In this document: positions 12,020-24,232 of the stretch, in pieces
How positions within the stretch are numbered: position 1 is the stretch's first letter
Layout of the letters: each line of letters opens with the position of its first letter
Assembly: GCF_033118175.1 (NCBI RefSeq)
Contig: NC_083698.1
Location: 45,673,501 to 45,737,500 of the forward strand
Direction of reading: 5' to 3'
From: Dama dama
Lineage: Eukaryota > Chordata > Mammalia > Artiodactyla > Cervidae
DNA length: 64,000 bases
Position numbers and translations under genes: made by a program
The notes under the pieces: model-generated
The model's input: only the letters and a program-made list of their open reading frames with translations
The model's database searches: none
Told to the model about the DNA's origin: nothing

Positions 12020-12180
12020 GGCCCCTGCCCAACATCACCTGATGCTAGAGTTAACCCAGTCACCCTTGGTTGAGTGAACTTCTGAGGGTTAGTCCAACAC
12101 TAGTTTGAATTATTCTTCCTTTCCCATAATTTCTTTGAGTTCATCAAATTAGAAAAATATCTGCATTTATACTCTAAGCT
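12020..12180 (+). repeat. Unclassified short repeat, copy B
   Basis: Related to 9,662-9,822, same orientation, start-to-start distance about 2.36 kb. By eye about four fifths of positions agree over about 150 bp with small gaps. Flanks differ between the copies, so this looks like dispersed insertion rather than one local tandem duplication. Confidence 0.6.
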
Positions 12181-12224
12181 GTTCACATTATTGATCATAT
12201 ATAGCAGGAAAGGAAAAAAACCCT

Positions 12225-12460
12225 ATTTATCAAGCATCTTACTGTGTGTCAGCCAATGTGTTAAACACTTCTGCATTTCATTTACTCCTTGCCAAAATGC
12301 TCCTTTGAGAGGGTATTTTAGCTGAACATTTACAGGAGAAAAAAACAAGTGCTACAGGATGAAGTTATTGCCTAAGATCACATAGCTAGAAGTGGAGCAG
12401 GAAATCTGAACCAGGTTCATCTCTTTCCAAAGCCCATTGTCTTTCACTCCACAGTGTTAA
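12225..12460 (-). repeat. MIR SINE, ancient
   Basis: 'gtgtgtcagccaatgtgttaa', 'ttgcctaagatcacatagct' and 'gaagtggagcaggaaatctg' follow the antisense MIR pattern. Confidence 0.75.
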
Positions 12461-12536
12461 ACTAACTCTGACCACTCCATTCTGGTATGATTATTCAAAC
12501 AGGCATATAGAGTTCTAGGTGAGCCTGGGGGAAATG

Positions 12537-15500
12537 CTGTTGTTGTAGCTCAGTCGTCAGTTGGGTCCAACTCTGTGTGACCTCATAGACTGCAGCATGC
12601 CAGGCTTCCCTTCCCTCACTATCTCCTGGTGTTTGCTCAAACTCATGTCCATTGAGTCAGTGATGCTATCCGTGTAGCTCACTGTCTCCCTCTTCTCCTC
12701 TTGCCCTCAATCTTTCCCAGCATCATATTCTTTTCTGATGAGTCAGCTCTTCACATCAGGTGGCCAAAGTATTGGAGCTTCAGCTTCAGTATCAGTCCTT
12801 CCAGTGAATATTCTGGGTTGGGTTAGGGTTAGGTAAGATAGGTAAGACTGGTTTGACCTCCTTGCTATCCCAGGGGCTCTCAGAGTCTTCTTCAGCACCA
12901 CAATTCCAAAACATCAATTCTTTGGTGCTCAGCCTTCTTTATGGCCCAACTCTCACATCTGAACATGACTACTGGAAAAACCACAGCTTTGACTATAGAG
13001 ACCTTTTTTGGCAAAGTGATGTCTCTGTTTTTTAATGCTCTGTCTAGGTCTGTCATAGCTTTTCTTCTGAGGACCAAGCATGTTTTAATTTTGTGGATGC
13101 AGTCACCACCTGCAGTGATTTTGGAGCCCAAGAAGATAAAATCTGTCACTGCTTTCACTTTTTCCCCTTCTATTTGCCATGAAGTGATGGAACTGGATGT
13201 TATGATCTAAGTTTTTTGAATGCTGAGTTTTAGCCCAGCTTTTTCACCCTCATCAAGAGGCTCTTCAGTTCCTCTTTGCTTTCTGCCATTAGAGTGGAAT
13301 CATCTGCATATCTGAGGTTGTTGATATTCCTCCTGGCAGCAATCTTGATTCCAGTTTGTGATTCATCCAGCCTGGCATTTCAAATAGTGTATTCTGCAAA
13401 GAAGTTAAATAAGCAGGGTGAAAATATATAGCCTTAATGTACTTCCTTTCCCAATTTGAGCTAGTCCATTGTTCCATGACCGTTCTAGCTATTGCTTCTT
13501 GTCCTGCATACAGGTTTTTCATGAGAGGGGTCTGGTATTCCCATCTCTTTAAGAGTTTTCCACAGTTTGTTGTGATCCACACAGTCAAAGGCTTTTGCAT
13601 AGTCAATGAAGCAGAGTAGATTTTTATTTTTGGAATTCTCTAGCTTCTTCTGTGACACAATAGATGTTGGCAATTTGATCTCTGGTTCCTCTGCCTTTTT
13701 TAAATCCAGCTTGTATATCTGGAAGTTCTCAGTTCACATACTACTGAAGCCTAGCTTGAAAGATTGTGAGCATTACTTTGCTAGCATGTGAAATGAGCAC
13801 AACTGTATGGTAGTTTGAACATTTTTTGGCATTGCCTTTCTTCGGGGTTGGAATAAAAACTGACCTTTACAGTCTTATGGCCACTGCTGAGTTTTGCAAA
13901 TTTGCTGGTATATTGAATGTGGCACTTATAAATAAATAGATAAATAAATAATAAAGAAAAAATAAATAAAAATAAATTTAAAAAATAAATAAATAAAAGA
14001 TAAATAGCATTATCTTTTAGGATTTTAAATAGCTCAACTGGAATCCGATCACCTCCACTAACTTGTTCATAGTAATGCTTCCTAAGGCCCACTTGACTTC
14101 ACACTCCAGGATGTCTGGCTCTAGATGAGTGATCACACCATGTGGTTAACCAGGTCATTAAGACCTTTTTCATACAGTTCGTCTGTGTATTCTTGCCACC
14201 TCTTCTTAATCTCCTCTGCTTCTGTTAAGTCCTTTCTGTTTTTCTGTCCTGTAATGTGCCCATCTTTGCATGAAATATTCTCATGAAGTTTTCTTGAAGA
14301 GATCTCTAGTCTTTCCCATTCTATTGTTTTCCTCTATTTCTTTGCATTGCTCTCTTAAGCAGACTTTCTTATCTCTCCTTGCTATTCTTTGAAACTCCAC
14401 ATTTACCTGGGTATATCTTTCCCTTTCTCCTTTGCCTTTCATTTCTCTTTTCTCAGCCATTTGTAAGCCTCCTCAGACAACCACTTTGCCTTTTTGCATT
14501 TCTTTTTTCTTAAGGATGGTTTTGGTCACCACGTCCTATACAAGGTTATGAACCTTTGTTTAAAGTTCTTCAGGCATTCTGTCTACCAGATCTAATCCCT
14601 TGGGTCAACTTATCACCTCCACTGTATAATTGTAAGGGATTTGATTTAGGCCATATCTGAATGGTCTAATGGTTTTCCCTACTTTCTTCTGTTTAAGCCT
14701 GAATTTTGCAATATGGAGTTCATGATCTGAGCCACAGTCAGCTCCATGTCTTGTTTTTGCTAACTGTATAGAGCCTCTCCATCTTTGATTGGAAAGAATA
14801 TAATCAATCTGATTTCACCATTGACCATCTGGTGATGTCCATGTGTAAAGTCTTCTCTTGTGTTGTTGGAAGGGGGTGTTTGCTATGACCAGGGCATTCT
14901 CTTGGCAAAAAACTGTTAGCCTCTGCCCTGCTTCATTTTGTACTCCAAGGCCAAACTTGCCTGTTACTCCAGGGATCTCTTGACTTCCTAGTTTTACATT
15001 CCAGTCTCCTATGATGAGAAGTACATCTTTTCTTGGTGTTAGTTCTAGAAGGTCTTGTAGGTCTTCATAGAACCACTGGACTGTAGCTTCTTTGGCATTA
15101 GTGGTTGGGGCACAGACTTGGATTACTCTGACATTGAATCGTTTACCTTGGAAATGAACTGAGATCATTCTGTCATTTTTGAGTTTGTACCCGAGTACTG
15201 CATTTTGGACTCTTTCATTGACTGTAAGGGCTACTCCATTTCTCCTAAGGGATTCCTGCCCACAGTAGTAGATAAAATAGTCATCTGAATTAAATTTGCC
15301 CATTCCCGTCCATTTTAGTTCACTGATTCCTAAACTGCTGATGTTCACTCTTCACCTTTTCTACTTGACCACATCCAACATATCTTGATTCATGGGCCTA
15401 ACATTCTAAGTTCCTATGCAATATTGTTCTTTACAGCATCAGATCAGACTTTACTTTTACCACCAGACACAACTGAACGTCATTTCTGCTTTGGCCCAGC

Positions 15501-16668
15501 CTCTTCATTCTTTTTGGAGCTGTTTCTCCACTCTTCCCTAGTAGCATATTGGACACCTACAAACCTGGGGGGCTCATATTCCAGTATCATATCTTTTTGC
15601 TTTTTCATAATGTTCATGGGGTTCTTGAAGCAAGAATATTGAAGTGGTTTGTCATTTCCTTTTCTAATGGACCACAGTTTTTCATAACTCTCCACTATGA
15701 CCCACGTGGCTTGGGTGGCCCTGGAAGGCATGGCTCATAGCTTCACTGAGTTACACAATGCTGTGATCCATGTGGTCATTTTGGTTATATCTCTGTAACT
15801 GAGATTTTTGTTCTGTAGGTTGTAGGGTTACTGTTCTTGCTTCTTCTGTCTATACTCTGCTGGATGAGGATAAGAGGCTTGGCAAGATTTCTGATGAGGG
15901 ACTGGCTGTGGGAAGAACTGAGTCTTGCTTTGGTAGGCAGGGCCATGCTCAGTAAATCTTTAATCTAATTATCTGCTGATGTGTGGGGCTATGCTCCCAC
16001 CCTGTTTGTTGTTTGCTGTTTGTAAACTCAGTCCTGGAGTCTACAGGCTCTATGGTAGGGCTATTTGTGACCTCCAAAAAGGACTTATGCCAATTTGTAC
16101 CTCCCAGGACTGCTGCTGTCAGTGCCCCTACCCCTGCAGCAGGCCACTTCTGACCCACGCTTCCACAAAAGACCCTCAAACACTCACAAGTCAAGTCTAT
16201 CTCAGTCTCTTGTGGGGTCACTACTCTCTTCATTGAATCTTGATGTGCACAAGATTTTGTTTGTGTACTCCAAGAGTCTCTGTTTCTTCCAGTCCTGTGA
16301 AAGTTCTGTAATCAAATCCCACTGTCCTTCAAGTCGGATTCCCTGGGGATTCCCAGTCTTTTTACTGGATCCCCCAGGTTGGGAAGACTGATGTGGGGCA
16401 TAGAACCTTCACAAAAGAGCAAGAACTTATTTGGTATTATTGTTCTCCAGTTTCTGGGTCACCCACCCAGTGGATATGGGATTTGATTTTATCATGATTT
16501 CGCCCCTACCATCTTTGCAGCTTCTCCTTTGTCCCTGGATGTGGTTTATCTTTTCTCAGTGGGTTCCAACAGCCCCGTCAATGGCCATTCAATAGTTAAT
16601 TGAGATTTTGGTGTTCTCACAGGAGGAGATGAGCACACATCCTTCTACTCCACTATCTTGATGATAAA
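12537..16668 (-). mobile_element. BovB LINE, near full length, inactivated
   Basis: On the minus strand this runs from the 5' leader (plus coordinates about 16,668, 'ggagtagaagg' on the minus strand) to the 3' end at about 12,537. The longest open piece (14,815-15,348, 177 residues) is the endonuclease domain, with 'ISELKW' near its start and 'GDWNVKLGSQ' in the middle. Reverse transcriptase pieces follow at 13,485-13,673, 13,289-13,606 and 12,892-13,158, the first with 'IDYAKAFDCVDH'. The frames are broken, so no full protein is possible. A TAAA-rich block (13,927-14,009) interrupts the body. This is the longest BovB in the window. No clear target-site duplication was seen. Confidence 0.93.
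13927..14009. repeat. (TAAA)n-rich block inside BovB
   Basis: Imperfect TAAA/AAATA repeats replace a few bases of BovB between 'ggcactta' and 'gcattatcttttagg'. The flanking BovB sequence is otherwise continuous, so this is an insertion or expansion within the element. Confidence 0.85.
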
Positions 16669-17284
16669 GTTGGGAATAGAAAGTGTGAATGTACATACAG
16701 GACCTGCCCTGAGCATCAGAATATTTCATATTTCACTAGCAACTTGAGTCATGAAACAGACATATGTCCATCATTTGCCAGTGACATTAAGGTGATTCAT
16801 TGAGCAGCAGTAAAACATAATCATGGTAAAATTTAATAAACATGAAACTTCAGAAGAAAAAATACAAATGCTTACTTCAGAGGGTTATTTATGCAAAAGT
16901 TTACTTAGAAATATTCTCAGGTTCATAATGACTCAGTAGAATAACACTAATGATACATTTTGATGTTGGTAATAGTGTTGAATATTGTGTTGTAATTTTC
17001 TAAAGTATGACTCAAGGAGTTATTAACAAAAGCATAACATGGAGAGACCATGATGTAGTTTTCCCACTCTGCTTAACCTTGGTCAGGACTTCATTGGATT
17101 ATGTGGCCATTTTAGAATCATGCAAGTCATATGTGAAGATCTTGAGCAAGTTCCGGAGGCCAAGCAATAAAAATTATTAGCTTGGTTAAAGAGCCCTATT
17201 AGCAAAGCCCAGGGGGACAGGGTTTGTTGAGAAGCAGAAGAGATCTGTGATTAGAATGAAAAAATCAGGAATATCGGCCATTAT
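16669..17284. other. Intergenic DNA, nothing identified
   Basis: AT-rich single-copy-looking sequence. No gene or repeat recognised. Confidence 0.5.
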
Positions 17285-17605
17285 TGTAGTATTTCTCTAA
17301 GTGTGCACCAGAGCCATAGGCATCAGCATCACCTGAGATACATGGAAGAAATACAAATCTTGGGAAAAGCCCAAACCTACAAAACCAAGTTTCTGTTGAG
17401 GGAGGGGAAAGCCCCACAAGGATTATAAGCACTGAAGTGGAGAATATTTCTGTCAGTGGTTCTCAGCCTTCATTGCATGTTGGAATTACCTGGAGACATT
17501 TCTCAGAGATTCTGATTAATTGGTCTGGGCTAACTCCAAGACACCCAAAGTAAAAGTTCCTCAGATGATTGTAATGTACACCCAAATTTGACAACCTCCG
17601 CTTTG
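17285..17605. mobile_element. Two MER5-like hAT transposon remnants
   Basis: At 17,285-17,440 'gtgcaccagagccataggcatcagcatcacc' style sequence matches MER5-type non-autonomous hAT elements. A second copy begins at about 17,455 with the inverted-repeat-like start 'cagtggttctcagcc' and ends near 'cagatgattgtaatg'. Both are diverged. Confidence 0.6.
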
Positions 17606-18370
17606 TGCTAAAATATAATGTACAAATGACAGCAAGCAACTGTCCAACTTCCATTGAATAGTTGAGAAATATGTTTATTAAGTTTGTAAACACTTTAACT
17701 AGATAATGTCTTAACAGGTATTGTGTCATCTTTCCAACATAAATGCATTTTATTTTCATAAGTGATTTGCCTGTTCTCTTAAACAGGACCTGAGACTCAA
17801 AGTCATTGTGAACAAAGTTATTATTTTCTCAGTTCTGGAGACCTTACTCTGCCTTTCATTCTGGTTTTCCTCACAGTGACTGGGAGATATGATAAAGAAA
17901 AAGATGATAGAGTGCTCTTTAACGATGTGCATGTCAGAGCCCCTTGGTCCTTGCTATGGTCTTCCTATTCTCAGTGGTCTGGCATTGCCTTCGACTCCAG
18001 GTACCAAATCTGGTCACTAGAGTGGAAGATGATGAGTACAAGTTTATTTGAAGACATATTTGCTCAGAACCCAGAAAACCAGTGCTTCCCATTTGGGGAG
18101 ATGTCCTGGTGGTTATCAAGTACAGCAGACAATTCCTCCATATAAGAAGGACAATTACTCTGCTGATATTAGCCATTTGTGCCTTAAATTAAATTGAAGT
18201 CCATTACCAGGGACTTTTGCATTCTGGACCTTATCTGATTATATGATGATATTAATTGGCCCCTGAAGGTACTAGACTGCATTTCTGGTAAAGGTTCATC
18301 ACTTATACTTTTGAAATTAGGCTTTAGATAACCATCTTTCAGTATAAATGTGAAATTCTGCACATTATCT
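17606..18370. other. Intergenic DNA, one unsupported open frame
   Basis: Contains an 89-residue + frame (17,876-18,145) and an 80-residue minus frame over the same bases. I recognise no protein family in either. The region could be an old LTR remnant, but I cannot support that. Confidence 0.4.
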
Positions 18371-18545
18371 TTTTTTAAATGGTAAAATACACATAAAATG
18401 CTCTATCTAAGCCACTTTTATGTGTACGAATCAATAGTGTTAAGTACATTCACATTGTACAACAAACCTCAAGAATTCTTTGTATCTTGCAAAACTAAAA
18501 TTCTTATTCATTAGACAACAAATTCCCATTCTCACCTCCCCACAG
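18371..18545 (-). mobile_element. Old L1 3' fragment
   Basis: 'aatggtaaaatacacataaa', 'gtgttaagtacattcacatt' and 'atcttgcaaaactaaaattc' are antisense L1 3' sequences, the same class as 1,790-1,948 and 57,736-57,982. Confidence 0.7.
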
Positions 18546-19032
18546 CTACACATTATCTTTTGAACAGGTGAATTGTCAGTTTAATCTGTTTAAAATTCAT
18601 TGATCTACTTGGTTTTAGCCATATCTGCCGGTCCAGTCTTACAAAATTATAATAGTTTCTACATCATTGGATTGGTCCACATATCACTGAGCTAAGACAT
18701 CACTTACTCCAAAAGGAAGTACATTCTGATTTTTCTTTAAGTAAAACGTCCATTTAAGAAAGAATAAAAATGAAATACTATAAACTGAATTTCTCTTGAG
18801 AGAAAATCTAAAAGTTTGGTAATACCCATGCTAAAGTAATAATAACTGTCAAATATCGGTGCAAGAGAAAATCAGTTCAACAGATTAAACAGTCTCTATC
18901 AATATTTAAAATGTAGATATCTTTTCAGCGATTATTCAACTGCCAAGTCTTTACAGATATATTCACACACAAAAAAAACAACTTAATCATCATTCAGTTG
19001 GGGCCTGGTTAAATACTTACAGTATGCTATAT
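18546..19032. other. Intergenic DNA, nothing identified
   Basis: AT-rich sequence without recognised genes or repeats. Confidence 0.45.
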
Positions 19033-19041
19033 AATGAACTA

Positions 19042-19260
19042 TTATTGCTGTTGCTGTTCGGTCGCTAAATCGTGTCTGACTCTTTTGTGACCCCGTGGAC
19101 TGTAGCCTGCCAGGCTCCTCCATACATGGAATTTCGCAGGCCAGAATACAGGAGTGGGTTTCCATTTCCTTCTCTAAGGCATCTTCCTGACCCAGGTATC
19201 TAACCCAGGTCTCCTGCATTGGCAGACAGATTCTCTACCACTGAGCCACCAGTGAAGCCC
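19042..19260 (-). repeat. Bov-tA SINE, antisense, with target-site duplication
   Basis: 'gaccccgtggactgtagcc', 'aggagtgggtttccatttcc' and terminal 'gagccaccagtgaagccc' mark the element. A direct repeat 'aatgaacta' lies at 19,033-19,041 and 19,261-19,269. Confidence 0.93.
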
Positions 19261-19377
19261 AATGAACTAGTATACAACTGTTAAAAACAAGGTGATAGCT
19301 CTGTGTGTGCTGATACGAGAAGATCTGCAAGTATATTATTTTAAATATATATAATGAAATGAATGTGAAAAAATGTA

Positions 19378-19380
<3 letters not shown>

Positions 19381-19427
<47 letters not shown>
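19381..19427. repeat. Compound (AC)16(AT)n microsatellite
   Basis: About 16 AC units run directly into about 7 AT units. Its reverse complement gives the meaningless 'CVCVCV' open frame. Probably length-polymorphic. Confidence 0.97.
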
Positions 19428-21168
19428 GGTGTCTGAGAATATATTGTCTTTCCTGGAAGGAGAAACATGCTGTTGTTAACAATTGCCCCTTTGGGAAAAT
19501 AGGCTGGTGACTGGGGAGGGGTGTCAGAGGGAAGGAACACACCTGTTTTTCATTTGTACCTCTCAGTACAACTTGAATTTTTTAAAACATAGGCTTATAT
19601 TACTTTAAAAGCATTTTAAATATCAACATAGTTATCTAGTCAATGAGATTATGGAACATTTAAACTTTACTGTTTATCATTTTCTTTATATAAAGAAGTA
19701 TATTTTTAAAACCTCTGTTCATATGAAAATCAAAATATAACAAAACATGAAATTTTATTTCATAACTTAGATATTTGGGCAAATAATTATTTTCATAATC
19801 AGTTTAAGCCATGTAGTCTTCCATGTTTTATGTCTCTACAATAAAAAAACCAAAGCAAACTAAAACCACCAAGAAAACTGTATTTTCTTTTTTGAAGAGA
19901 CAATAAATGACATTTACTAAAAATCCCATTTCCTTCTTAATGTTCTGCAAACTGTCGCTGTAGAAACTGTAATTTTATTACTTTTTTAAGCTTTAGTACA
20001 AGATTCATCATTTTCTATAGATTTTGCTTAGACAGTTTTACTCAAAGATTCTATCGTTCCCTTGAATAGAATATAATATCAAGGGATCCCTCAGGATATG
20101 AGACACTTGAAGATTACCCTTGCAATAAGGTTATCTTGTAATAAGATTGCCACTTTTTCTTCTCCTAGTCCTGGGAGTTAAACTTTGTCACAAGTGAAAA
20201 TATCCTCCTTTTCTCAGGTTGAAAAAACAGTCTTAATATCCGTATGTCTAACATTCGGTGCAGCAGAACATAAGGCCTTCCTACCTCTGGAAAGAAGCTC
20301 AGTATTTCCATATATACCACCCATCAAAAGTCACATAAGAAAATGTTTCCTTTTTTACTGTTGTAAACTGGACATGTGATATTGATTATCTGCTTACTAT
20401 AGTTAACATAATGTTTGTCTCCAGGCAAGGGTAAATACAGCGAGAAGCTATGCAAATCAATGCTGTTACGTAAATCAACAAATAAGCCTTACTGTTGTTA
20501 TCAGTAAGTTGTTACCAGATCAGTTCTTAAAGAAGATGGTTTTGTTTAAAATGGGTCACTTTGAAAGACAGTAAACAAAACTCAAACTCACTTCTATTTA
20601 CCAGAGTATTAGAGTAACAAAAAAGCCTGAGCTACTTAGTATAATTTTAAATAGTGTTCCTAATAGAACTCATCCTACTTTGTCCCAGCATAAAAATGCA
20701 GAATGTACTTATTTAAGAGTTGAGTAATAGTCATTGGAAAATAAATTTCTGGCAAATGTACAAACTATGTGTGGTTCCCATAGAATTAAACAAAAATAGA
20801 TCTTGTTCAAAATAACAATAAAAATCCCATGGGATTGACTAATAAAAGATGGCTGGCACAATTTGAATTCCATGACAAGGGCTAACATAAGACTTTAAAA
20901 AATGGTAACAGTAGAATCATTTATCATTTTTTGTAGCTGTGGCAGTCATCTTGTGACCAGGGCTTCAGAGAACTCAGGCTATTGACCACACTGGAAAAAG
21001 CAAAGTTTCTCAGTGTTTTCAGTTTTTAATAAACTAACAGTGGGCCATACAGACACCACAGACTTAGGTTTTGTGCTGATTACAAAAGAATCATTCCTTA
21101 ATTACAATTTGTTTGTGTGCTAATGTTTCTAAAATCTTATTCCATGGGTCAAAGGTTTTTCTTGCCAT
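19428..21168. other. Long AT-rich single-copy-looking DNA
   Basis: About 1.7 kb with no recognised gene, repeat or RNA. It is one of the longer repeat-poor stretches and could hold conserved non-coding sequence, but this cannot be judged without an alignment. Confidence 0.45.
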
Positions 21169-22095
21169 TGTTACTGAAAGGCAAATTCGAGTGCCCCACA
21201 CACAGGGAGGCCAAACAATACCAAAACAGGAGAGTTTGGAACAGGGAGAGGTTTACTGAGGGCCATGCAAGGAGATGGGTGGTTCATACCTTAAAAACCC
21301 CAAACTCCCTAAAAGCTTTCAGCAAAGTTCTTTTCTAGGAAAGGTGATGGTGGGGTGTGGTTAGTTGTTGCAAATTTCTTGGTGTCAGAGCCTTTATTTG
21401 TGAGGTCAGGTCATGGTCAGGTCATAATGTTCCTCCACCAAATGAATGTTGTTCTCTGTTATGACAAGAAAGAGTCAGGCCCCCAGGCATAGCTTTCACC
21501 CTCTGAGGTCCAGTCCTGGCTAAGAAGAAGCAGATCTCAGCTGGAAGCTTCCTGGCTGTCATTGCTGAGGAAGTCAGGCACCCAGAGCCCAAATGGCCCT
21601 CAGGCTCCTCAAGCCGCCCAGAAGCTGGGGCCAGGTCCCGTCAACTGCGTCCTGTGCAGACTGCTGCTGCCATTAGATCACAGAGGCGGGGATGGAGGGG
21701 AGGTTCACCACCACCTCAAGGACTGAGCCAGTCCAGTAGGCAGCCTTGGTCAGGGTTGGAGCCCTTAGGACACAGCCCTCAGCCTCTCTCTGGGCAACCT
21801 CCTCCCCACCCGCCTTGAGGCTGCAAGCTTGAGGCTGGGTGAGCTGGAGGGCCCCAGGAAGAATGCCAGGATCTGCCTCTTACCTCACTCTCCACCTAAT
21901 GACCACCATTCCGCCAACAGTTGGTTGAATTCTCTCAGTAACGGTTGCTCCTTGACAGTTGGTGGCTTTGGGAAGGGCCCACTGCAGCGCCGACCAATGG
22001 TTGAGCGGGACCTGTTGCCTGGTAACAGGGTGGGAGTAATGGCGGCATAGTCACTGTATTGCGGTAAGGGCTGCGCTTGGCCACACTCTGTTACA
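21169..22095 (-). mobile_element. Solo endogenous-retrovirus LTR, antisense
   Basis: About 930 bp, much more GC-rich than its flanks. Read on the minus strand it starts near 'tgtaacagagtgtggcc' and ends 'ctttcagtaaca', consistent with TG...CA LTR ends. AATAAA-type signals lie in the expected direction (TTTATT at 21,393-21,398 on the + strand). An R/U5-like 'catggccctcagtaaacc' stretch follows. No internal gag, pol or env sequence adjoins it, so it looks like a solo LTR left by recombination. A target-site duplication was not clear, so the ends are provisional. Promoter-like motifs are listed separately. Confidence 0.7.
21994..22046. promoter_or_regulatory. CCAAT, X-box-like and YY1-like motifs in the LTR
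   Basis: Within 55 bp there is a CCAAT box (21,994-21,998), a perfect palindrome GTTGCC-T-GGTAAC (22,014-22,026) matching the RFX X-box half-site pattern with a 1-bp spacer, and ATGGCGGC (22,039-22,046), the YY1-type core. Near the LTR's U3 end, so promoter activity is plausible. Not proof of binding. Confidence 0.45.
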
Positions 22096-22839
22096 CAATC
22101 AGATTTTAAAATAAGGATAATGTGATCAGAGTATATTGTTTGTTACGTTTTCTTACATTAGGATGACAAATATCCCATCAGATTTTAAGTTCACTTTGTT
22201 TACTGTAAATACAGCATAGTCCCAAACCCCTTCCACTGTCGTGTAATTTTTACTATATTAGCAACTGATTTATAACTATAGCTAAATGGTTATGTAGTTT
22301 TTATTTATTTACAAGAATTTTCATATATTAAGCTCAGTAATCAGGAAAAATCCTTTATCCTGAATATGTGTCTTAAAAAATAATAGTCATTTAAAATATA
22401 TGAATGATTCCAATGTGCCTACTTTGTTCTCTGAGAAGAGACTCCTAAGAGATATTAGAAGGAAAAGGCTCCAGTAAGGAAAACATAAAATGCAAACAAT
22501 CTATGTATGTGTATAAGTGTCAGTTAGCTGGTTTGCCCTTGGAAATATCTGGATGGAGTTATTCCCCACGCTCTAATCCTTTCTAAAGAGAAGAAAAAAA
22601 GTTCTGCTTGCTGCTATTGGTAGGACAGGTGACCAGGTCCATCTGGGTCCCAGCAGACTAGAGAGGAGTTCTCCACAAGACCTCACTCTTACTAGTGGGC
22701 TGGGCTCCTATCTCCCCATCTCAATGGTCTTTGAGTGGCAATGGAGGTACCACAGAGTCACAGCTAGTATCAGGGAAAATGTCTCTCAAAAGTGGACATC
22801 TCCACAATATGTGTGGCATTGTTACTGAGATGTATGGTG
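22096..22839. other. Intergenic DNA, nothing identified
   Basis: AT-rich sequence with no recognised features. Confidence 0.45.
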
Positions 22840-23010
22840 ACAGAGCAGAAAGAACATGTATTTTTATGTTAGAACCCCCTAAACTCAACATCTTGGGTCT
22901 ACCTTTTCCACCTGTGTCATCTTGTACAACTCATTTATCTAAGCCTCAGTTTCTGTATCTATAAAGCAGGGATAATAATTATTTCATAGATTTTTGGAGA
23001 GAAGTAAATG
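22840..23010 (+). repeat. MIR SINE, ancient
   Basis: 'tgtcatcttgtacaactca', 'cctcagtttctgtatctata' and 'gcagggataataatta' follow the sense MIR pattern. Confidence 0.7.
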
Positions 23011-24232
23011 CAGTTACATTTTTAGTGTGTCTTACACATAAAAATATAAAAGCATAACTGCTGTAGAGTCACATTGGACCCAGTCCTTGAGGCAGTGACC
23101 AGACAAGACATGAGGAAATGCCTCCTTCCTGACACAATATAGACAAGTATGATTTCTGAGAGGCTGTAAGAGAGATGTCCACTATGCTTGTGGGAACCTG
23201 TTGGGGTTTGCCTTACTAATGGCAGAAAGAAAACTAGTTAGAATAGACACCATTCTCTTTTCCACCCTGAACTGCTGACACTGGGCTAGCAAATGCTTGA
23301 AATTCACCAAGTAGAGTTTTATCCCTTAGTTAGAATACCCCTGAGAAAGAAAAGACACCAAACCTTTATTCATTATTTTTTCTTTCTGACTCTTAGGAGA
23401 AAGGACTTGATCAAATCCTTTTTGGAGATCAGTGAAATAGAGAATAAGGACCATCGGGTAAACAGAAAACAGAAGAGGGAGAGATGACTTGTCAACTTCT
23501 CATGGGTCACGTGAAATAGTTCCCTCTGTCCTGGGAATGTTCTCACTATTAACTAGCAAAGAATCCTAGAACTAGTCCTTTAAAGGAATTGTTGTGTTAG
23601 CTAGACTTGGAGATGAAATGTCATTTTCTGCAAGTCCTCTATAACTAAGTTGTCTTTTGCTCAAGATGCTGATATAATGACTCACATCCTAGAGGCTTTG
23701 GAAGGATATCCCTATGAGATATTCTACATTCTTAGTGTGGTCATTATGTCTTAACCAGAAGTGCAAGTTTGGTTTTTTTGTTTTTTTTTGCTGGAAACAC
23801 TGGAGAACAGAAAGCAATTCAACACTGTTCAACTGCTCTGGAGAAACTGCTGATAACTTCTTTAGTGCTTCTATTTTCCTCTCCTACTGGTAGATCAAGT
23901 TCTTCAAGGCCCAGACTCAGGCTGGCTTACTTCCTCCTGTCTATATCAGTGTGACTGCAGCAGGAGCTACAGTGGCGGCAGCTTTGATAGCCCTCCCTAT
24001 CTCTGTCCCTCTTTTCCTAATTCCAAACTTGGATGTGGTCACCCTTTTCCTCTCAGATACACCTATAGAAACATGACAGTTCAGGCTGCTATTTTGCTGT
24101 AATATAAAGCTACATTTTAAGCATTGTAATAAATTCCATCGTATTTGAAATTACTACATTTATATCTCACATATTATGGATTGTGAGAAAGGTCACCTAA
24201 ATGAAGATGATATCTGCTTTAAAAAGTCCCTA
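23011..24232. other. Intergenic DNA, nothing identified
   Basis: No gene or repeat recognised except a short T-run at about 23,770-23,790. Confidence 0.45.

Noticed and set aside
17876..18145. 89-residue frame as a possible pseudogene
   Set aside because: No family recognised in this or the opposite frame; I could not support it.
19336..19542. Minus frame with a CVCVCV run
   Set aside because: It is a translation of the (AC)n microsatellite.
21829..22050. 73-residue + frame ending at the ATGGCGGC motif
   Set aside because: It lies in an LTR and has no recognisable domain; GC-rich composition lengthens frames.
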